From positions 12,861,998 to 12,925,997 of the forward strand of contig NC_030855.1 of NCBI RefSeq assembly GCF_000208745.1: DNA of 64,000 nucleotides. The letters run 5' to 3'. This DNA comes from Theobroma cacao. Lineage: Eukaryota; Streptophyta; Magnoliopsida; Malvales; Malvaceae. Each line of letters begins with the position of its first letter. The stretch's first letter is position 1. Positions 1-13,207 of this stretch are shown one piece after another. The translations under genes were made by a program, and so were the position numbers. A model generated the notes under the pieces. It saw only the letters and a list, made by a program, of their open reading frames with translations. It did no database searches and was not told where the DNA came from.

Positions 1-2123
1 GGAAAGATACAAGCTAAAGGGGAAAAGTTTTAGTACAAACCATCAATTTGTAATAAGCATGCATCTTTGCATAATCATAGATTTTTCATTTAAACCTTGG
101 AAACTAATTAGCTGTAAATATAACAACATTCTGTCATATCAATTATCACATTTGATAAACACATTTATGAAATAAAAGATTGAGTATGTATGGAATCATA
201 TGCATGAAAACAAAGATGTTATACGTTACCGGTATTAATTCCCTTGCAAGGGTTGATACCATATCTTCAATCTCGTTTTCTAGCATATAAAGATTCATAC
301 TTGAATCATATATGATCCAATTCTAGGATCTACCACATAACATTTTCCTTTCATAATTAGTGAGTAAACAGTCATTCCTAAAATGGGGTTCAATTCAACG
401 CAACATCATATGAATATAACGCATAAACAATGCATTATCTCATAGTTAGGTGGAATCTCCCATCACCAATATAACCACTTTTGCAAGAACATCAATACCA
501 TGGTTTAGGGTCTCTCATATCCACCTTGTATACCATGTCAATCACTATGCCTCAATGGATTAGGACCCTTCGACGTTGCCTCGTATACCATCCCCGACAC
601 TATTATAATCGACTAAGGCCCTTCAACTCCACCCCATTTACCATCCCCTCATCATGCATGATGAGTGTTGGGCCTTTCAGCTTCACTTATATGCACCAAC
701 CTCTCCATACATTAATCACACAATAGTACAACCATTCAACATTTCAAATATAACATTCACACATTAATCGTATAAAATTAACCATACATAATCACAAGTA
801 TTCATAAATCAATGGGCAATGTCATGCATTTTCATTTCTCCATATCAATATCAATCAAGGGATATCATTTGTCCATACAAATCATATGATGTTTACAAGT
901 CATTTCTCCTCTGCCATATCATGGGAAGATATTTTGAAGAGAAATCATTTGGAAGGGCTTGTCCCCCTTTGTTCAAAACTACTATATGGTAATATATTTA
1001 CTTACATAATAGATTGAAAACTTCTTCCAAAACATTTGAATAGGTATTCAAAACCAAGATTTTACAAACAATGTAGTGGTAAATAATCAATCAAAATATG
1101 CCCACTTCACGTATCCAAAATTTTGGAAAAGGTGTACCCACTCACGTAATTAGAGGCTTAATCTCTAGCTTCAATCACAACCCTTTTTCCAACGAACTCC
1201 TTAGAGTTTTCAATCGTTCCTAACATTTAATAATCATCACAATCAATATCTAGATTTAAAATTTCATAATACCAATCCTAAGCATTTTCAAAACTAGTCA
1301 AATTCGTCTGAAACTAATTCTCTAGCTTAAATCCATTACTACTTATCATAATAAATATTTAGAAACCCATAACTCCTTCATCCTTACCTAAAGTGAGCTT
1401 TGATGCTAAGGAAAATCACAAAACCTTAAGCTTTAGCAACCAATAGAAAAATCTAGGCATAAGGACAACATTTTTAGTTTTGGAAAATCAAGATTTAAAG
1501 ATTTCAAAGTTGAAAAATGTCATTTTGTTCATGAAAACCCAAAACCAAGCTTCCAAATCTTAAAAATAGTGATTTGGCTTGAAAATGGGTATGAAAGGGT
1601 TTAGGTTGAGAGAATACATAGCAAAAATGGCTAAGGGTCACAAATTTTCGTAAAATGTGACATATTTATAGGTTATGACGTGAAATACGTTTTTACCCCT
1701 TTTATTTTTTTGAAAGTGACATCATTTATCGATAAATTGGGGTCATCTATTGATAGATGGACTTCAGGGTTCTTTTAAAAAGTTTTTGAGTTGTTATCTA
1801 TCGATAGATGGACACATCTATCGATAGATAGGCTCGATCTATCAATAGATGTTCTTCAATCCTCTTTAAAATACTTTTCTGTGTTTATCTATCAATAAAT
1901 GAAGAATATCTATCGATAGATCAGCTCCAATAAGCAAAAAGAAACGTTAAAAACTTGTCTAATTAGACTCCTTTTAACACTAAACTTTGCAAATCACCCT
2001 AATTTATCAAAACATAAATTTTTTCAAGATTAAAACTTAGTTTGAATGTTCAAAACATGAAACCAACATGGCTCACCTAAGGATTTCTTAACTTAGCATC
2101 ATACATTAAAGTGATATTTCACA
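1..2123. repeat. Partial old LTR (same family as 3474-16634)
   Basis: No gene is supported here. The stretch is AT-rich and shares with 3474-16634 the same late landmarks in the same order: clusters of the CTATCGATAG motif, an A-rich block, a 'gctcacc..aag' block and an end near TTTCACA (2117-2123). Its left end lies outside the window. Positions 480-720 hold loosely repeated 'taccatcccc / ggccctt' blocks, a kind of short degenerate repeat common inside long plant LTRs. The short open frame at 481-726 shows no recognisable protein. The LTR reading is inference from the shared layout. Confidence 0.4.
1723..1925. repeat. Cluster of CTATCGATAG palindromes
   Basis: At least six exact or near copies of the 10-base palindrome CTATCGATAG, usually within 'atctatcgatagat', lie in 200 bases with irregular spacing. 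Similar degenerate clusters occur at 4540-4600 and 6100-6165, and at 14072-14105 just beyond the solo LTR that interrupts the third cluster. The clusters therefore belong to the LTR family seen at 1-2123 and 3474-16634. No function is known to me. Confidence 0.7.
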
Positions 2124-3054
2124 TCTCTATTCTCTATTCTTTTTCTACTCTCTTTCTCATTTTTCTAAGTCATTCTAAAGCATTTAAGACCGTATTTGAG
2201 TTTAGATTTTTCATTTTAAAGACTCTTAAGGGTAAGGTTTCACTATCCTAAACATCTAATCTTGTGGTTTTGATTTCCAAAATTTATGGTTTCCTAAAAA
2301 TCCATTTCTCTCCCTAAAATTTTCATTTTTGATTGCTTTTGGTTCTCTCAAGCTCGCCAAGGTAAGTTTAATAAGAAATCTTAGTAGTTGAACTATAAAC
2401 TCATAGTTAAATTAGATTTTAGTTACTAATTTTGGGTTAATGAATGATTTAAGAAGTTTGTGGAAAAATAAATGGGTATTTATGAAAGTTATGGCTAAAG
2501 AAAGAGGTAATAACGTTGGAATATATGGTGATAGGTACTGTTGGAGGGGTNTCACATATGGTCTTTTCACAAATAAAATAATGCCCTAAACCCTCATAAA
2601 CCCCCCTAAGACATTTTTACACTTTCTCTCTCTATTCTCAGCCTCTATTTTTTCTCTAATATCTCTTTCACTTTTCTAAAGCATTTTAAACCATTTAAAC
2701 TCATACTTGAGTTTAGATTTTGATTTTAAAGACTTTTAGAGGTAAGGTTTTCACATCTTACACATCTAATCTTTGGGTTTTGTTTTCCAAAATTTGTGTT
2801 TCTTAAAAATCTGTTTTCCTTTCTAAAATTTAGATTTTTGATTGGTTTTGGTTCTCACAAGCTCACCAAAGTAAATAAGAACTCTAACTAGTTGAAATAT
2901 GAAATCATAGTTATATTAGATTGTAGCTACTGATTTTAGGTTAGAGAATGATTGAAGAAGTTTGTGGAAGTATAAATGGGTATTTATGAAAGTTATGGCT
3001 AAAGAATGAGGTAATAATGTTGGAATATATGGTGATAGGTACTGTTGGAGGGGT
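2119..3054. repeat. Direct tandem duplication around a single N
   Basis: About 430 bases (2119-2550) recur diverged at about 2620-3054, a period near 504 bases. Both copies run from a CT-rich block ('ctctattct') through 'gagtttagatttt' and 'tttccaaaattt' to an identical 22-base end finishing 'tgttggaggggt'. A single N at 2551 follows immediately after the first copy's end. The copies differ at many sites, so this looks like a real old tandem repeat, but the N at the junction leaves an assembly join possible. Confidence 0.75.
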
Positions 3055-3267
3055 TAGTAGCTTGAAGAGGTCGAGTTCGCTATTGAAAGGTGTTAGAGGG
3101 AAAAGCACACTTTGAATAAGTAAGTAGATATGCATTTAATTATTTTGATACAATTAAGCATGTTTTGTCTACAATTTTATATAAAAATTTTATTTCGATA
3201 GAGCATGAATTATTTAAAGGATTTCAATGTTGCTTGATGGGTTTAAACAAGTTTGATGAATTATATA

Positions 3268-3311
<44 letters not shown>

Positions 3312-3473
3312 ATGATATATAAATATGCCTATCAATTATGCATTTAGCTTTGTGCATGGGGAACAAGCACTTTGAATGTTTTCATACCTTAATAATATGA
3401 ATTTTTTTATGAATTGATAGTATGTTTGATATTGAAATTTATAATGAAAATGATTTTGAAAAAAGAAACCTTA
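3055..3473. other. AT-rich spacer with a TA/TGTA microsatellite
   Basis: No gene is seen. Positions about 3270-3312 are a (TA)n run passing into TGTA units, flanked by AT-rich sequence. The last five bases (cctta, 3469-3473) may be the target-site duplication of the LTR starting at 3474. Confidence 0.6.
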
Positions 3474-6400
3474 TGTCATGACCCAATCTCGAGTTCATGA
3501 TCGGTGCAAGGGTATCAAAGGGAGTTATCCTTTTAACCCATGCAAGCCTAATTATTGATTAAGTTCAGCACTTGTATGTATGCCAACGTAAACATGATTA
3601 CTTATATATAAGAAAATATATTTAACCATCTTGCAACTCACGTGCTCAACACTTGGGAAGCAAATAAACATGAATCCAGGCATCGACCATCTTGTGTCAG
3701 GTATCCCCCATAAGCCATCTTGTGACAAGACATTCAGAGTATATTTCTTACAAAGTGTTAATTATTACATGACATAAACAAGTCAATAAAACATAACAGT
3801 TTTAAAACATAAGGACGGACTTGACCAGCGGAGTATGACGTCAAGAAAAGGGGCTAACACCTATTGAATTCCATGACAATCACCTACCAAATCACCCATA
3901 GAAGACAGCTACTCCCCAAATGGACAGTGAGCCAAGTAATTTACTGATCTGAAGAAAAAAATAGTAGGTAATAACATGTGAGTCACAAAGACTCCGTGAG
4001 TAGATACGAGGAGGGGGAGCAAGCAAATGGGAAAGAGTATTTAGAAAATACACTCTTAGAAATATGCAAATAGATAATAAATCAATATCTAAAAAATTCA
4101 TCTTTTCAAGCACTAATATAAACCAAGTCTCGTTTACCAAGCGTTTTTACATGACATCTCTACTCACTGAGCATGTCAATAATCACCGGTCATTAACTTG
4201 ACCGATTCCATAACCTTTGAATTTGTTATCTTTCAAATGTCATCAAGAAACACATGCATTTTACTCACTCCAAAACTAATATGTTTCAAACAGTACAAGG
4301 ATGGTAGAGTTCCCTTTTATAAAATGTAGTTGTAAAATAGTTCTTAAACCTTAGAAAAATATTTGAAAAAAATTTGGAAGTCATTCAAATGTTTGATTAA
4401 AACATCATTTGAAGAATGTTTGAAAGATGATTTGGGTGTTCTCAAGACCTAGTTTTGAAAATAAAATCATTTCTTTTTTAGAAAGCTTTTAAAAACGTTT
4501 AGTTTCAAAAATAAACCTGATATATTGATACATGAGACCTATGTATTGATAAATGGCTACATCTATTGATAGATTCCTTGAATCTATCAATAGATAGAAG
4601 ATAGAATACAATTTTAAAGGTTCTGCTTTGAATCTATCATACTTCAAGAACAAGTATTGAAAGATGAGTTACAGAAAGCAAAAATTCAGTTTAGAACTCA
4701 TCACTTGGGCCTTAACTAAATTTATACATCAACCATAGACAAGAATACAACATATATTCAACAAATTTACAACAGTTATAACACGATAAACTGATTCAAC
4801 AATGAATTCAACAATATCTTAGTCTAAATCACCACATTAGACATTCATATCTTAACACTTGGTTTAAATCACCACATTAGACATTCAACAAGAAAAAAAT
4901 GGAGCTTTAGCGAAGGACAACCAAACCCCCTAGAGTTATCACACCAAAACCAAATAGTCTGTTACTTTATGGCCAACAACTATTCAAAAAGGGAAATATT
5001 GCGTTAGTTACCAACCTAGCGACCGACTCAAGCTACTTCTCATTATGCACAACGGTTAGTGTCCTTTGCCACTAGCTATAGGTCCTTACATCGATAGGCT
5101 CCAACAACCATAATACACAATTCAACATATAGTGAATAATAATATAAGGAACAAAACAATTCATCCATAGGCATAATTAAAATCCTTAGACAAGCAACCA
5201 TGACAATATTCTCAATAATTAACCATAAGTACCATGGCATCAATAAAGAGAAAATATTTCTAATGCATCTTTTAAAATCCATCCATCAGACATCAATCAT
5301 TCACAAATGAGATGTTGAGATATAAACGTATTGGAAGGCTTGTTCCTTATTTTCAAATACCATATAGTAGACTATATATAGTTAGTCTATATTTTTCACA
5401 AACATCCTTGAAAACATTTGTTCACCACACAAACGTAGTCAAAATCATTTTTATGCAAGGCTAAAGGTTTGGAATGCTTAATTATATCAAAATAAGTAAA
5501 AATGCTGCATCTACCCACCTCAATGAAATGTGCCTTGCTCTTTTGCACCTTTTGTCGAACACTTGCTTTTCCAACAACCTTATATCAACTTCACAACCTA
5601 ACACAATGTTTCCAACATTAATATTTGGTTTTTTTCTAGGCTAATAATCATCAAATCATTCCTCAAAATTGCCAGTAATGCTTAATCCAATTTCCAACAT
5701 CTAATGTAACATCTAACTTAAGGATTTAAATCAACTATAAGCTAGAGTTAGAGCAACTTTACCTTGGTGGGCTTGAGAACCTTAAAACCAACTCAAGAAC
5801 CTAGGTTCCAAGATTAAAAACGAAATTCAACAACTTATAAAAGTTTTGAAAAATCAAAGCTTAAGATTAAACAGTTAAAAATCCTTTATTTACCTTCTAA
5901 AACACTTGAGATAGAAAACCAAGCTTGAAGATGACTTAAAATCTTCGAAATCCTCTAATTTGATGAAAAATGGAGTTGAAAGCATATGGTGGCTGTGTTT
6001 TTGAGAGAAAACCTAGTTTTTGCCATTTTGGAAAAAGTATGAGGATTTAAGGGTTTTAAATAGGGGATGAAAAGACCAAAATATCCTTTTTCCCTATTTG
6101 GATGTCATTTATTGATAGATTTGGTCATTTATTGATAGATTGGCAATCTATCGATAGATATTCACTTTTAAATTTTTTGTGTTTTTGGGTTAATCTATTG
6201 ATAACTCTATTATATAGAGTTATTTTGACACATTTTGGGGGCTTAAATAGTCATAGTTTTGAGATTTTAGGTTCAAATTTTAGCATTTTAGGTGTTTTTC
6301 TAGTTTAAGTTTGATTATATGTTGAGTAGTTAATTTAAGTTATTTTAGTTTAATTTTATGTCATTTTGTTTTAAATTACTTTAAGAGTAGTTATTTCTGA

Positions 6401-6872
6401 TTTTTTTTATTGCTTTTATAGGAAATTTGATGAAAAAGGCTCATTTGATGAAAATCTGTGCAAGTATGGTGATAGCTTTATTTGTATATGTTTTGGTATT
6501 TTACCCATATCTCTCTATACAGAACTCCAAATGAGGTGATTCATAGACCACTAGAATGCTAAGAGGAAGGGCTACAATTGTTATGTTCAACACTTCACCT
6601 AGTTCTTATTGGATTGTGGTCCAAATATTTGTCTAAGTCAGAGCATTGTAGTAGTATGCATGGACTAAACATGATGTGGTATTTAGAGCATATCTTTCAC
6701 TCCAAAGGTCCAATTGATGTGATTCTTGATCCATTAGAAATTTAAGCAACAGGGTTAAAACTTTCACGTTTACCACTTTGCACATTTCAAATCATATCAA
6801 GGTGAAAATCACGTTGGAAAATGCTCGACTACTGTAGTTCTGCACAAGGAGGCATATCGAGGAAGGCCACGG

Positions 6873-9800
6873 TGTCAAGCCCAGCTCTACAATATGTTTA
6901 TTATGCCATTCTTACATAAGAATGCATGTTTGCTTACTTGGGTACCTCAGAAATCATTAAAGGACAACAATGTACTAATGGTATAATTAAGTTGAATTAA
7001 GCCTTGAACTAGTCCAAATAGAGATTTCAAGATGAAATTGAGAATTTTAAAACCCCAGAATGACTTAAAATGGTGATTCGGAGTTCGAGGACCGATTTAA
7101 AGTCAAATTGGAATTTTCATGATCTAGGGGCAAAATGGTCATTTTGCCACCCGAGGTTAAGATGTGAGTGTTGGATGAAATTTTTGACTAAGATTGATCA
7201 TTTGGAGTATAATTTGAGTTTGAGAAGTGAAAAATTTTAATTTCGACATTTTTCGAGCATAGGGGTAAAATAGTCATTTTGCTACCGAAGGGCAAAATCG
7301 TAATTTTACACCACCCAACACTTGTCCAGCACATGGATTTTACCCAATATTATCATGGATAATTGAGGAAATTTAAGTGGTGGAGAGAGATTGCTTAATG
7401 GGTAAGTATGACACATGGACCAATGGAATGGTGACACATGGTAAATTTTTGTCCATTTAATATTTTCCTTTATAAAGCCAATTTGAACTCTTCCACATTC
7501 ATTTTTATGGCCGGCCAAAGCAAGAACAAAGGAAGAAAAGAAAGAACAAAACCCTAAGTGGAAAAATTCAAGGAAAAAGTGTGAAAATTCAAGGAAACAA
7601 GTGAAAAAAAGGTAAGATTTTTCAATTAAGCTTGAGATCTCTCTTTCTTAAGCATTTTTTCTTATTTTCCATGGTTGAATCATATGAAATCATGATGAAT
7701 CCCTTACTGGCCGAACACTTAGAGGGAGGTTTTGATTCTTGATTTGGTTAGATTTCAATGTATTTTATTGTTTTTAGTTAGTTAGTGATGTGTAGCATGA
7801 AAAGCCAACAAGAAAAATTCATTTTCTCCCATCACCCATCTTTGGTCGAATCTTCCATGTAGAGTGTGGATGGTGGATTTGATTTTATTTCAAGTGAATT
7901 GGTTAGGAAATGATGAATTACGGTGACAAAATCAAGTAGAAAAAATCATAGTGTTGATGCACCCACCATGGCCGAAATTCTCAAGAGAAAATGTGAAGAT
8001 GATTTTGTCATATTTCAAGTTATTTAATTTGTGTTTGAAGATTTGGAGTATTGGGAGAAGAATGGAATTATTTGGAGTTGAATTGGACATATTGGCCAAT
8101 TAATCGAGTGATAGATCGAATTAGGCCAATACCATTTTATTTAGGTACACAATTAAACTTATATTGAACACCGTATTTAGATGGTTATCCGAGCGTTTCA
8201 CATCCCATTTCATGCATTAGTAAAGGGCCTGAAATAGATTTATAATAGTATGACACAGTATATTGAATTATGTGTCGTGTATTGTCTAGGTGGTGAGTAT
8301 TCTGGCAAAAGTAAAGAGATAGTACCCGAGGATCAAGAATCAGAGTACTCGAAATTCGATTCCCATTATAGTGAGTAACCTTATCATCATCTTGATTATC
8401 TAAAGTGAATTTTAATTCGTTTTTGTAATTTTATGGAAAATGAGTTTAAATGGTAAATCTTTATGTTTTATAAGCAAAATGTGAATAAATGAAATGATTT
8501 TATAAAATTGTCTTGAAATTGAATGATGGTTTTGAAAATGGAGTAATTGGAGACTAATTGTTGTGTTATAAATCATGGTTTGAATTGAATGGCTTATGAT
8601 AATATTGGCATGAATGGTTGAATTGGTAAATGTGCTGAAAATGTATGAACTGTTGATTTGCCTTAAGAGGCTGTAAAATAAAATAATTGCCATGTCATGC
8701 TATTGCAAATTTTATTGTATAATGGGTTTAGCTTGCTACAGTGGGCGAGTTCTGTGGACTAGCCTTTTTGAGAGGCACAAAATCCTGTCATATTCTTACC
8801 TCGATTGGGGAGGCGCGTAGGGTAACTCCCGAGGTACACCTTTAGAGTTCACTTCATGCCAAACCACCATGTGAGGGTGAACTCAACCGACGTCAAGGAA
8901 CGGCTATGTTTTCAAAATAAAAACATGATTTATGCGTACATGACTTTTTAACAGTCTTGGCGGACTCGGTTGGGATAGCCCCAGGCCAAGGTATCCCTGA
9001 TAACTGAGTATGTAAAGCCTGACCTTATAAAATACTTGTCATGACATACATGTGATGGATAGCATGTTTCCATGCTGGGAGCGTCTCGAAAAATTTACAA
9101 AAGTAGGTATTGTACCTAGAGGTACAACAAAGTTGATTTAAGCCTCGAACTTGATCAAATAGAGATTTTATGGTGAAATTGAAAATTTTACAATCCAGGA
9201 ATGATTAAAATGGTGATTTGGAGTTCGATGATCAATTTGGAGTCAAATCGAAAATTTCACTATCTAGGGGTAAAATGGTAATTTTGCCACTCGAGGACAA
9301 AATGGAAAAATTTTGAAAGATTTTGATCACATTTGACTTATTGTAGTATGATTTGAGGTTGAGAAGTGAAAAATTGTAATTCTGGTATTTTTCGGAGCAT
9401 AGGGGTAAAATGGTAATTTTGCCACTCCAGTGGCAAAATTGTAATTTTACACCACCCAACACTTATCCAACATATGGATTTTACCCAATATTATCATGGA
9501 GGATTGAGAAAATTTAAGTAGTGGAGAGAGATTACGTAATGGCTAAGTATGACACATGGACCAATAGAATGGTGACATGTGTCAAATTTATATCTTTTTA
9601 TTTTTTAGCTTAAAAATCAGCATAAAATCAGCCCATTTCTCATTCATATGGCCGGCCAAAGAAGAACAAAGGAAGAAAAGAAAGAACAAGAACCCTAGGG
9701 TTAAAATTCAAGAGAAAAATTGGTGGATTTCAAGTAATCAAGCAATCAAAGGTAAAATTTCTTGATTTTGACTTGTGATCTACCTTTCTCATGCATTATT

Positions 9801-12473
9801 TTGCATTTTTCATGGTTGAATCACAAGATATCATGGTGAATTCATTGCTAGCCGAATGGGTATGGAGAGAGAATGATGTTGGATTGATTTGATTTCAAGT
9901 TATGTTAGTGTTTTTAGTTAGTTTACCATGTCTAGAAGCAAAACAACAAGAAAAGAATTCATTTTCCCCATCACCCATCAATGGCCGAACCTACCTTGTA
10001 TTGAGTGAGAATGAATTTGATTTTTATTTTAAGAGAATTGGTTAGAAAATGATGAATTATGGTGTGGAAAAGTAGTAGGAAAAATTATAGTGTTGATGCA
10101 CCCACCATGGCCGAATATTCTAAGAAGAAAAGTGAAGATGGTTTTGCCAAATTTTAGGTTATTTGACTCGTGTTTGGTGAATTAAGGTATTGGAAAAAAA
10201 ATGGAGCAATTTGGAGCTAAATTGAACGCGTTGGCCAATTAATCGGGTGATAAGACAAATTAGGCCAATACTGGATTTAGATGGTTATCCGTGAATTTTG
10301 CATTCCATATCATGCATTAGTAGTTTAAATTAGTCTAATTTTGATTTAGTACCAATGTAGTAAGTTTCTCGATTTTGTACTATGTCAAGGTGGTGAGTCT
10401 TCCGATAAAGGCAAGAAAATTGCATCCGAGAACCAATAGTCAGAGTACTTCAAAAATCCGCACTCTAGATATTGTGAGTAACCTTACTATCGTTTTAATT
10501 ATCTAAAGTGATTTTTATCCGATTTTGTGAATTTCATGGAAAATGAATTAAATGATTAATTTTTTGGTTTTATAAACAAAATATGATTTAATAAAATGAT
10601 TTTATAAAATTGTTTTAAAATTGAATGATGGTTTGAAAATAGAGTAATTGGATACTGTTTTTGTGTGTTGTAAATTCATGATTCTAATTGATTGGCTTAT
10701 GACAATATTGGCATGTATGGCTGAATTGGTATTTGTGTTGAAATGTATAAACTGTTGTTTGCCTTGATAGGCTGGATAATTATAAAATTACCATGTCATG
10801 CTGTTGAATTTTTATTGTATGGTGGGTTTAGCTTGCTGTAGTGGGCTGGTTCTGTGGACTAGCCTATTAGAGGGGCACGAAACTTGGTCATATTCTTACC
10901 TCGGTTGGAGAGGCGAGTAGGGTAACTCCCGAGGTATATCTTTAGAGTTCACTTCACGCCAAACCACCTCGTGATGATGAACTCCGCTAACGCCAAGGAA
11001 CGGCTATGTTTTTAAAATAAAAACATGATTTATGCGTACATAACTTTTTAACAGCCTTGGCGAACTCGGTTGGGATAGCCCTCGATCAAGGCATCCCTGA
11101 TAACTGGGTATGAAAATGATTTTTGGCACGAGCCAAAGTTTTAAGAAATTCATAAGCCATGTTAATTACTTGATTTATATGAATTGATTTTATTTGGTTG
11201 AAACAAGTTGAAAAGTGATGAATTTCAGTATGTTAAACTATTTTATCTGTCTCCATTTACTCGGCTTTAGATATTTTAGATGGTATCCGTTTACTCACTG
11301 AGATTATATAATCTCACCACCCTCTTTTCCACCCATTTCAGGCTCAGTATAGGCAATAGATAGCTGATATCGTCGAAGGCTACAATTGGCTTTACTTCCT
11401 AAAAAATTGTAGGTTTGCAACCTTTGTTCATATTTGTCATTTAGGGGCCCACATGTCACTGTAAATTAAATTTCATACTCTAGTTATCTATACTACTGTA
11501 TATAGAAATTTATTTTGCTTTTACGCTGTAAAAATTATTTACGCAGTATTTTAAAAATATTATTTTATGAAAAAATTGAGTATTTTATTCAATATTTTTA
11601 TTTTATTCTAATAGTCATAATTTCATTTTAAACGAATGTTTTAGACATCCAAATTTATTTTTGATTATGAAATATGTGTTTTGCACCAGCATACTACATT
11701 TTTAGCAGATTTCGAGATTTTTGATAAAAAATGACCAAAATGCCTCTGTGAGAAAAAATTGTTTTTTTATTTTTTTGATTTGGAAAATGTTTATAATCTC
11801 TCAAGACATAATTTTAGTGACTAATACTCATAGGGGAAGTGAGAAAAACTGATGTTAAGCCTTGCGAGGTTTCGATTGACATTTCGAGTAATGAATGTCT
11901 ATCGGGACGTCGCGACCGTTGTCACGAGCTCGATAGGAGTTCCGAGTCGTGACAGAGTATGAGAATGATTTTGGCACGAGCCAAGCTTTTCAGGAAATCA
12001 TAAGCCTCGTTGTTTATTTTGGTGAAATGAATCTATTTTATCTTATTAAAATGAGTTCGAAATGCTGTGAATCATTTTTATTTTAATCTATTTTATCTGT
12101 CTCCATTTATTCGGCTTTAGATATTTTAAATGATATTTGTTTACTCACTGGGATTATATAATCTCACCACCCTCCTTTCCATTCCTTTCAGGCTCAGGAT
12201 AGTCAGTAGATAGCTCATTTCTTTGAGGGCTACAGTTGGACTTGCATCCTAAAAAACTGCAGGTTTACCGATTTAGATACTTTTGGTCGTTCGTGGGCCC
12301 ATGTGTCACTATAAATTAAATCTTATGCTTTGGTTATCTATATTACAGTATGTATGAATTTATTTAGTTTTTACCCTACAAAAATTATTTACCGGTAACT
12401 CTATAAATATTATTTTATAAGAAAATAGAATATTTTATTGAATATTTTTATTATATTCAAATAGGTATAGTTT
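6873..12473. mobile_element. LTR copy A, split by copy B; far end in the N gap
   Basis: It begins TGTCAAGCCC at 6873, preceded by cacgg (a possible TSD whose partner would lie in the N run). Positions 6873-9010 align with 9011-11107 of copy B. The sequence then resumes at 11960 with 'gagaatgatttt..gcacgagcc', which copy B shows directly after the same point (11108 on). About 330 bases of copy A should lie in the unsequenced gap. No open frame of note; the 'taaaatggtaattttgcc' motif repeats several times in the first 500 bases. Confidence 0.8.
9011..11954. mobile_element. LTR copy B (2944 bases) nested in copy A, TSD GAGTA
   Basis: It runs from TGTAAAGCC (9011) to GTCGTGACA (11954). GAGTA lies on both sides (9006-9010 and 11955-11959), and copy A continues on the far side without loss. 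It shares its whole layout with copies A and C, including a ggccggcc motif near 9650. It carries no polymerase or gag domain, so it is a solo LTR. The gypsy chromovirus type is possible but not shown. Confidence 0.9.
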
Positions 12474-13207
12474 NNNNNNNNNNNNNNNNNNNNNNNNNNN
12501 NNNNNNNNNNNNNNNNNNNNNNNNNNNNNNNNNNNNNNNNNNNNNNNNNNNNNNNNNNNNNNNNNNNNNNNNNNNNNNNNNNNNNNNNNNNNNNNNNNNN
12601 NNNNNNNNNNNNNNNNNNNNNNNNNNNNNNNNNNNNNNNNNNNNNNNNNNNNNNNNNNNNNNNNNNNNNNNNNNNNNNNNNNNNNNNNNNNNNNNNNNNN
12701 NNNNNNNNNNNNNNNNNNNNNNNNNNNNNNNNNNNNNNNNNNNNNNNNNNNNNNNNNNNNNNNNNNNNNNNNNNNNNNNNNNNNNNNNNNNNNNNNNNNN
12801 NNNNNNNNNNNNNNNNNNNNNNNNNNNNNNNNNNNNNNNNNNNNNNNNNNNNNNNNNNNNNNNNNNNNNNNNNNNNNNNNNNNNNNNNNNNNNNNNNNNN
12901 NNNNNNNNNNNNNNNNNNNNNNNNNNNNNNNNNNNNNNNNNNNNNNNNNNNNNNNNNNNNNNNNNNNNNNNNNNNNNNNNNNNNNNNNNNNNNNNNNNNN
13001 NNNNNNNNNNNNNNNNNNNNNNNNNNNNNNNNNNNNNNNNNNNNNNNNNNNNNNNNNNNNNNNNNNNNNNNNNNNNNNNNNNNNNNNNNNNNNNNNNNNN
13101 NNNNNNNNNNNNNNNNNNNNNNNNNNNNNNNNNNNNNNNNNNNNNNNNNNNNNNNNNNNNNNNNNNNNNNNNNNNNNNNNNNNNNNNNNNNNNNNNNNNN
13201 NNNNNNN
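12474..13207. other. Assembly gap (734 N)
   Basis: A run of N. By comparison with copy B, the gap should contain the last ~330 bases of LTR copy A and then the resumption of the Athila-type LTR. Open frames called across it are artefacts. Confidence 1.

Noticed and set aside
3270..3312. (TA)n tract as a possible replication origin or cruciform element
   Set aside because: An ordinary dinucleotide microsatellite in AT-rich plant DNA; nothing else supports a function.
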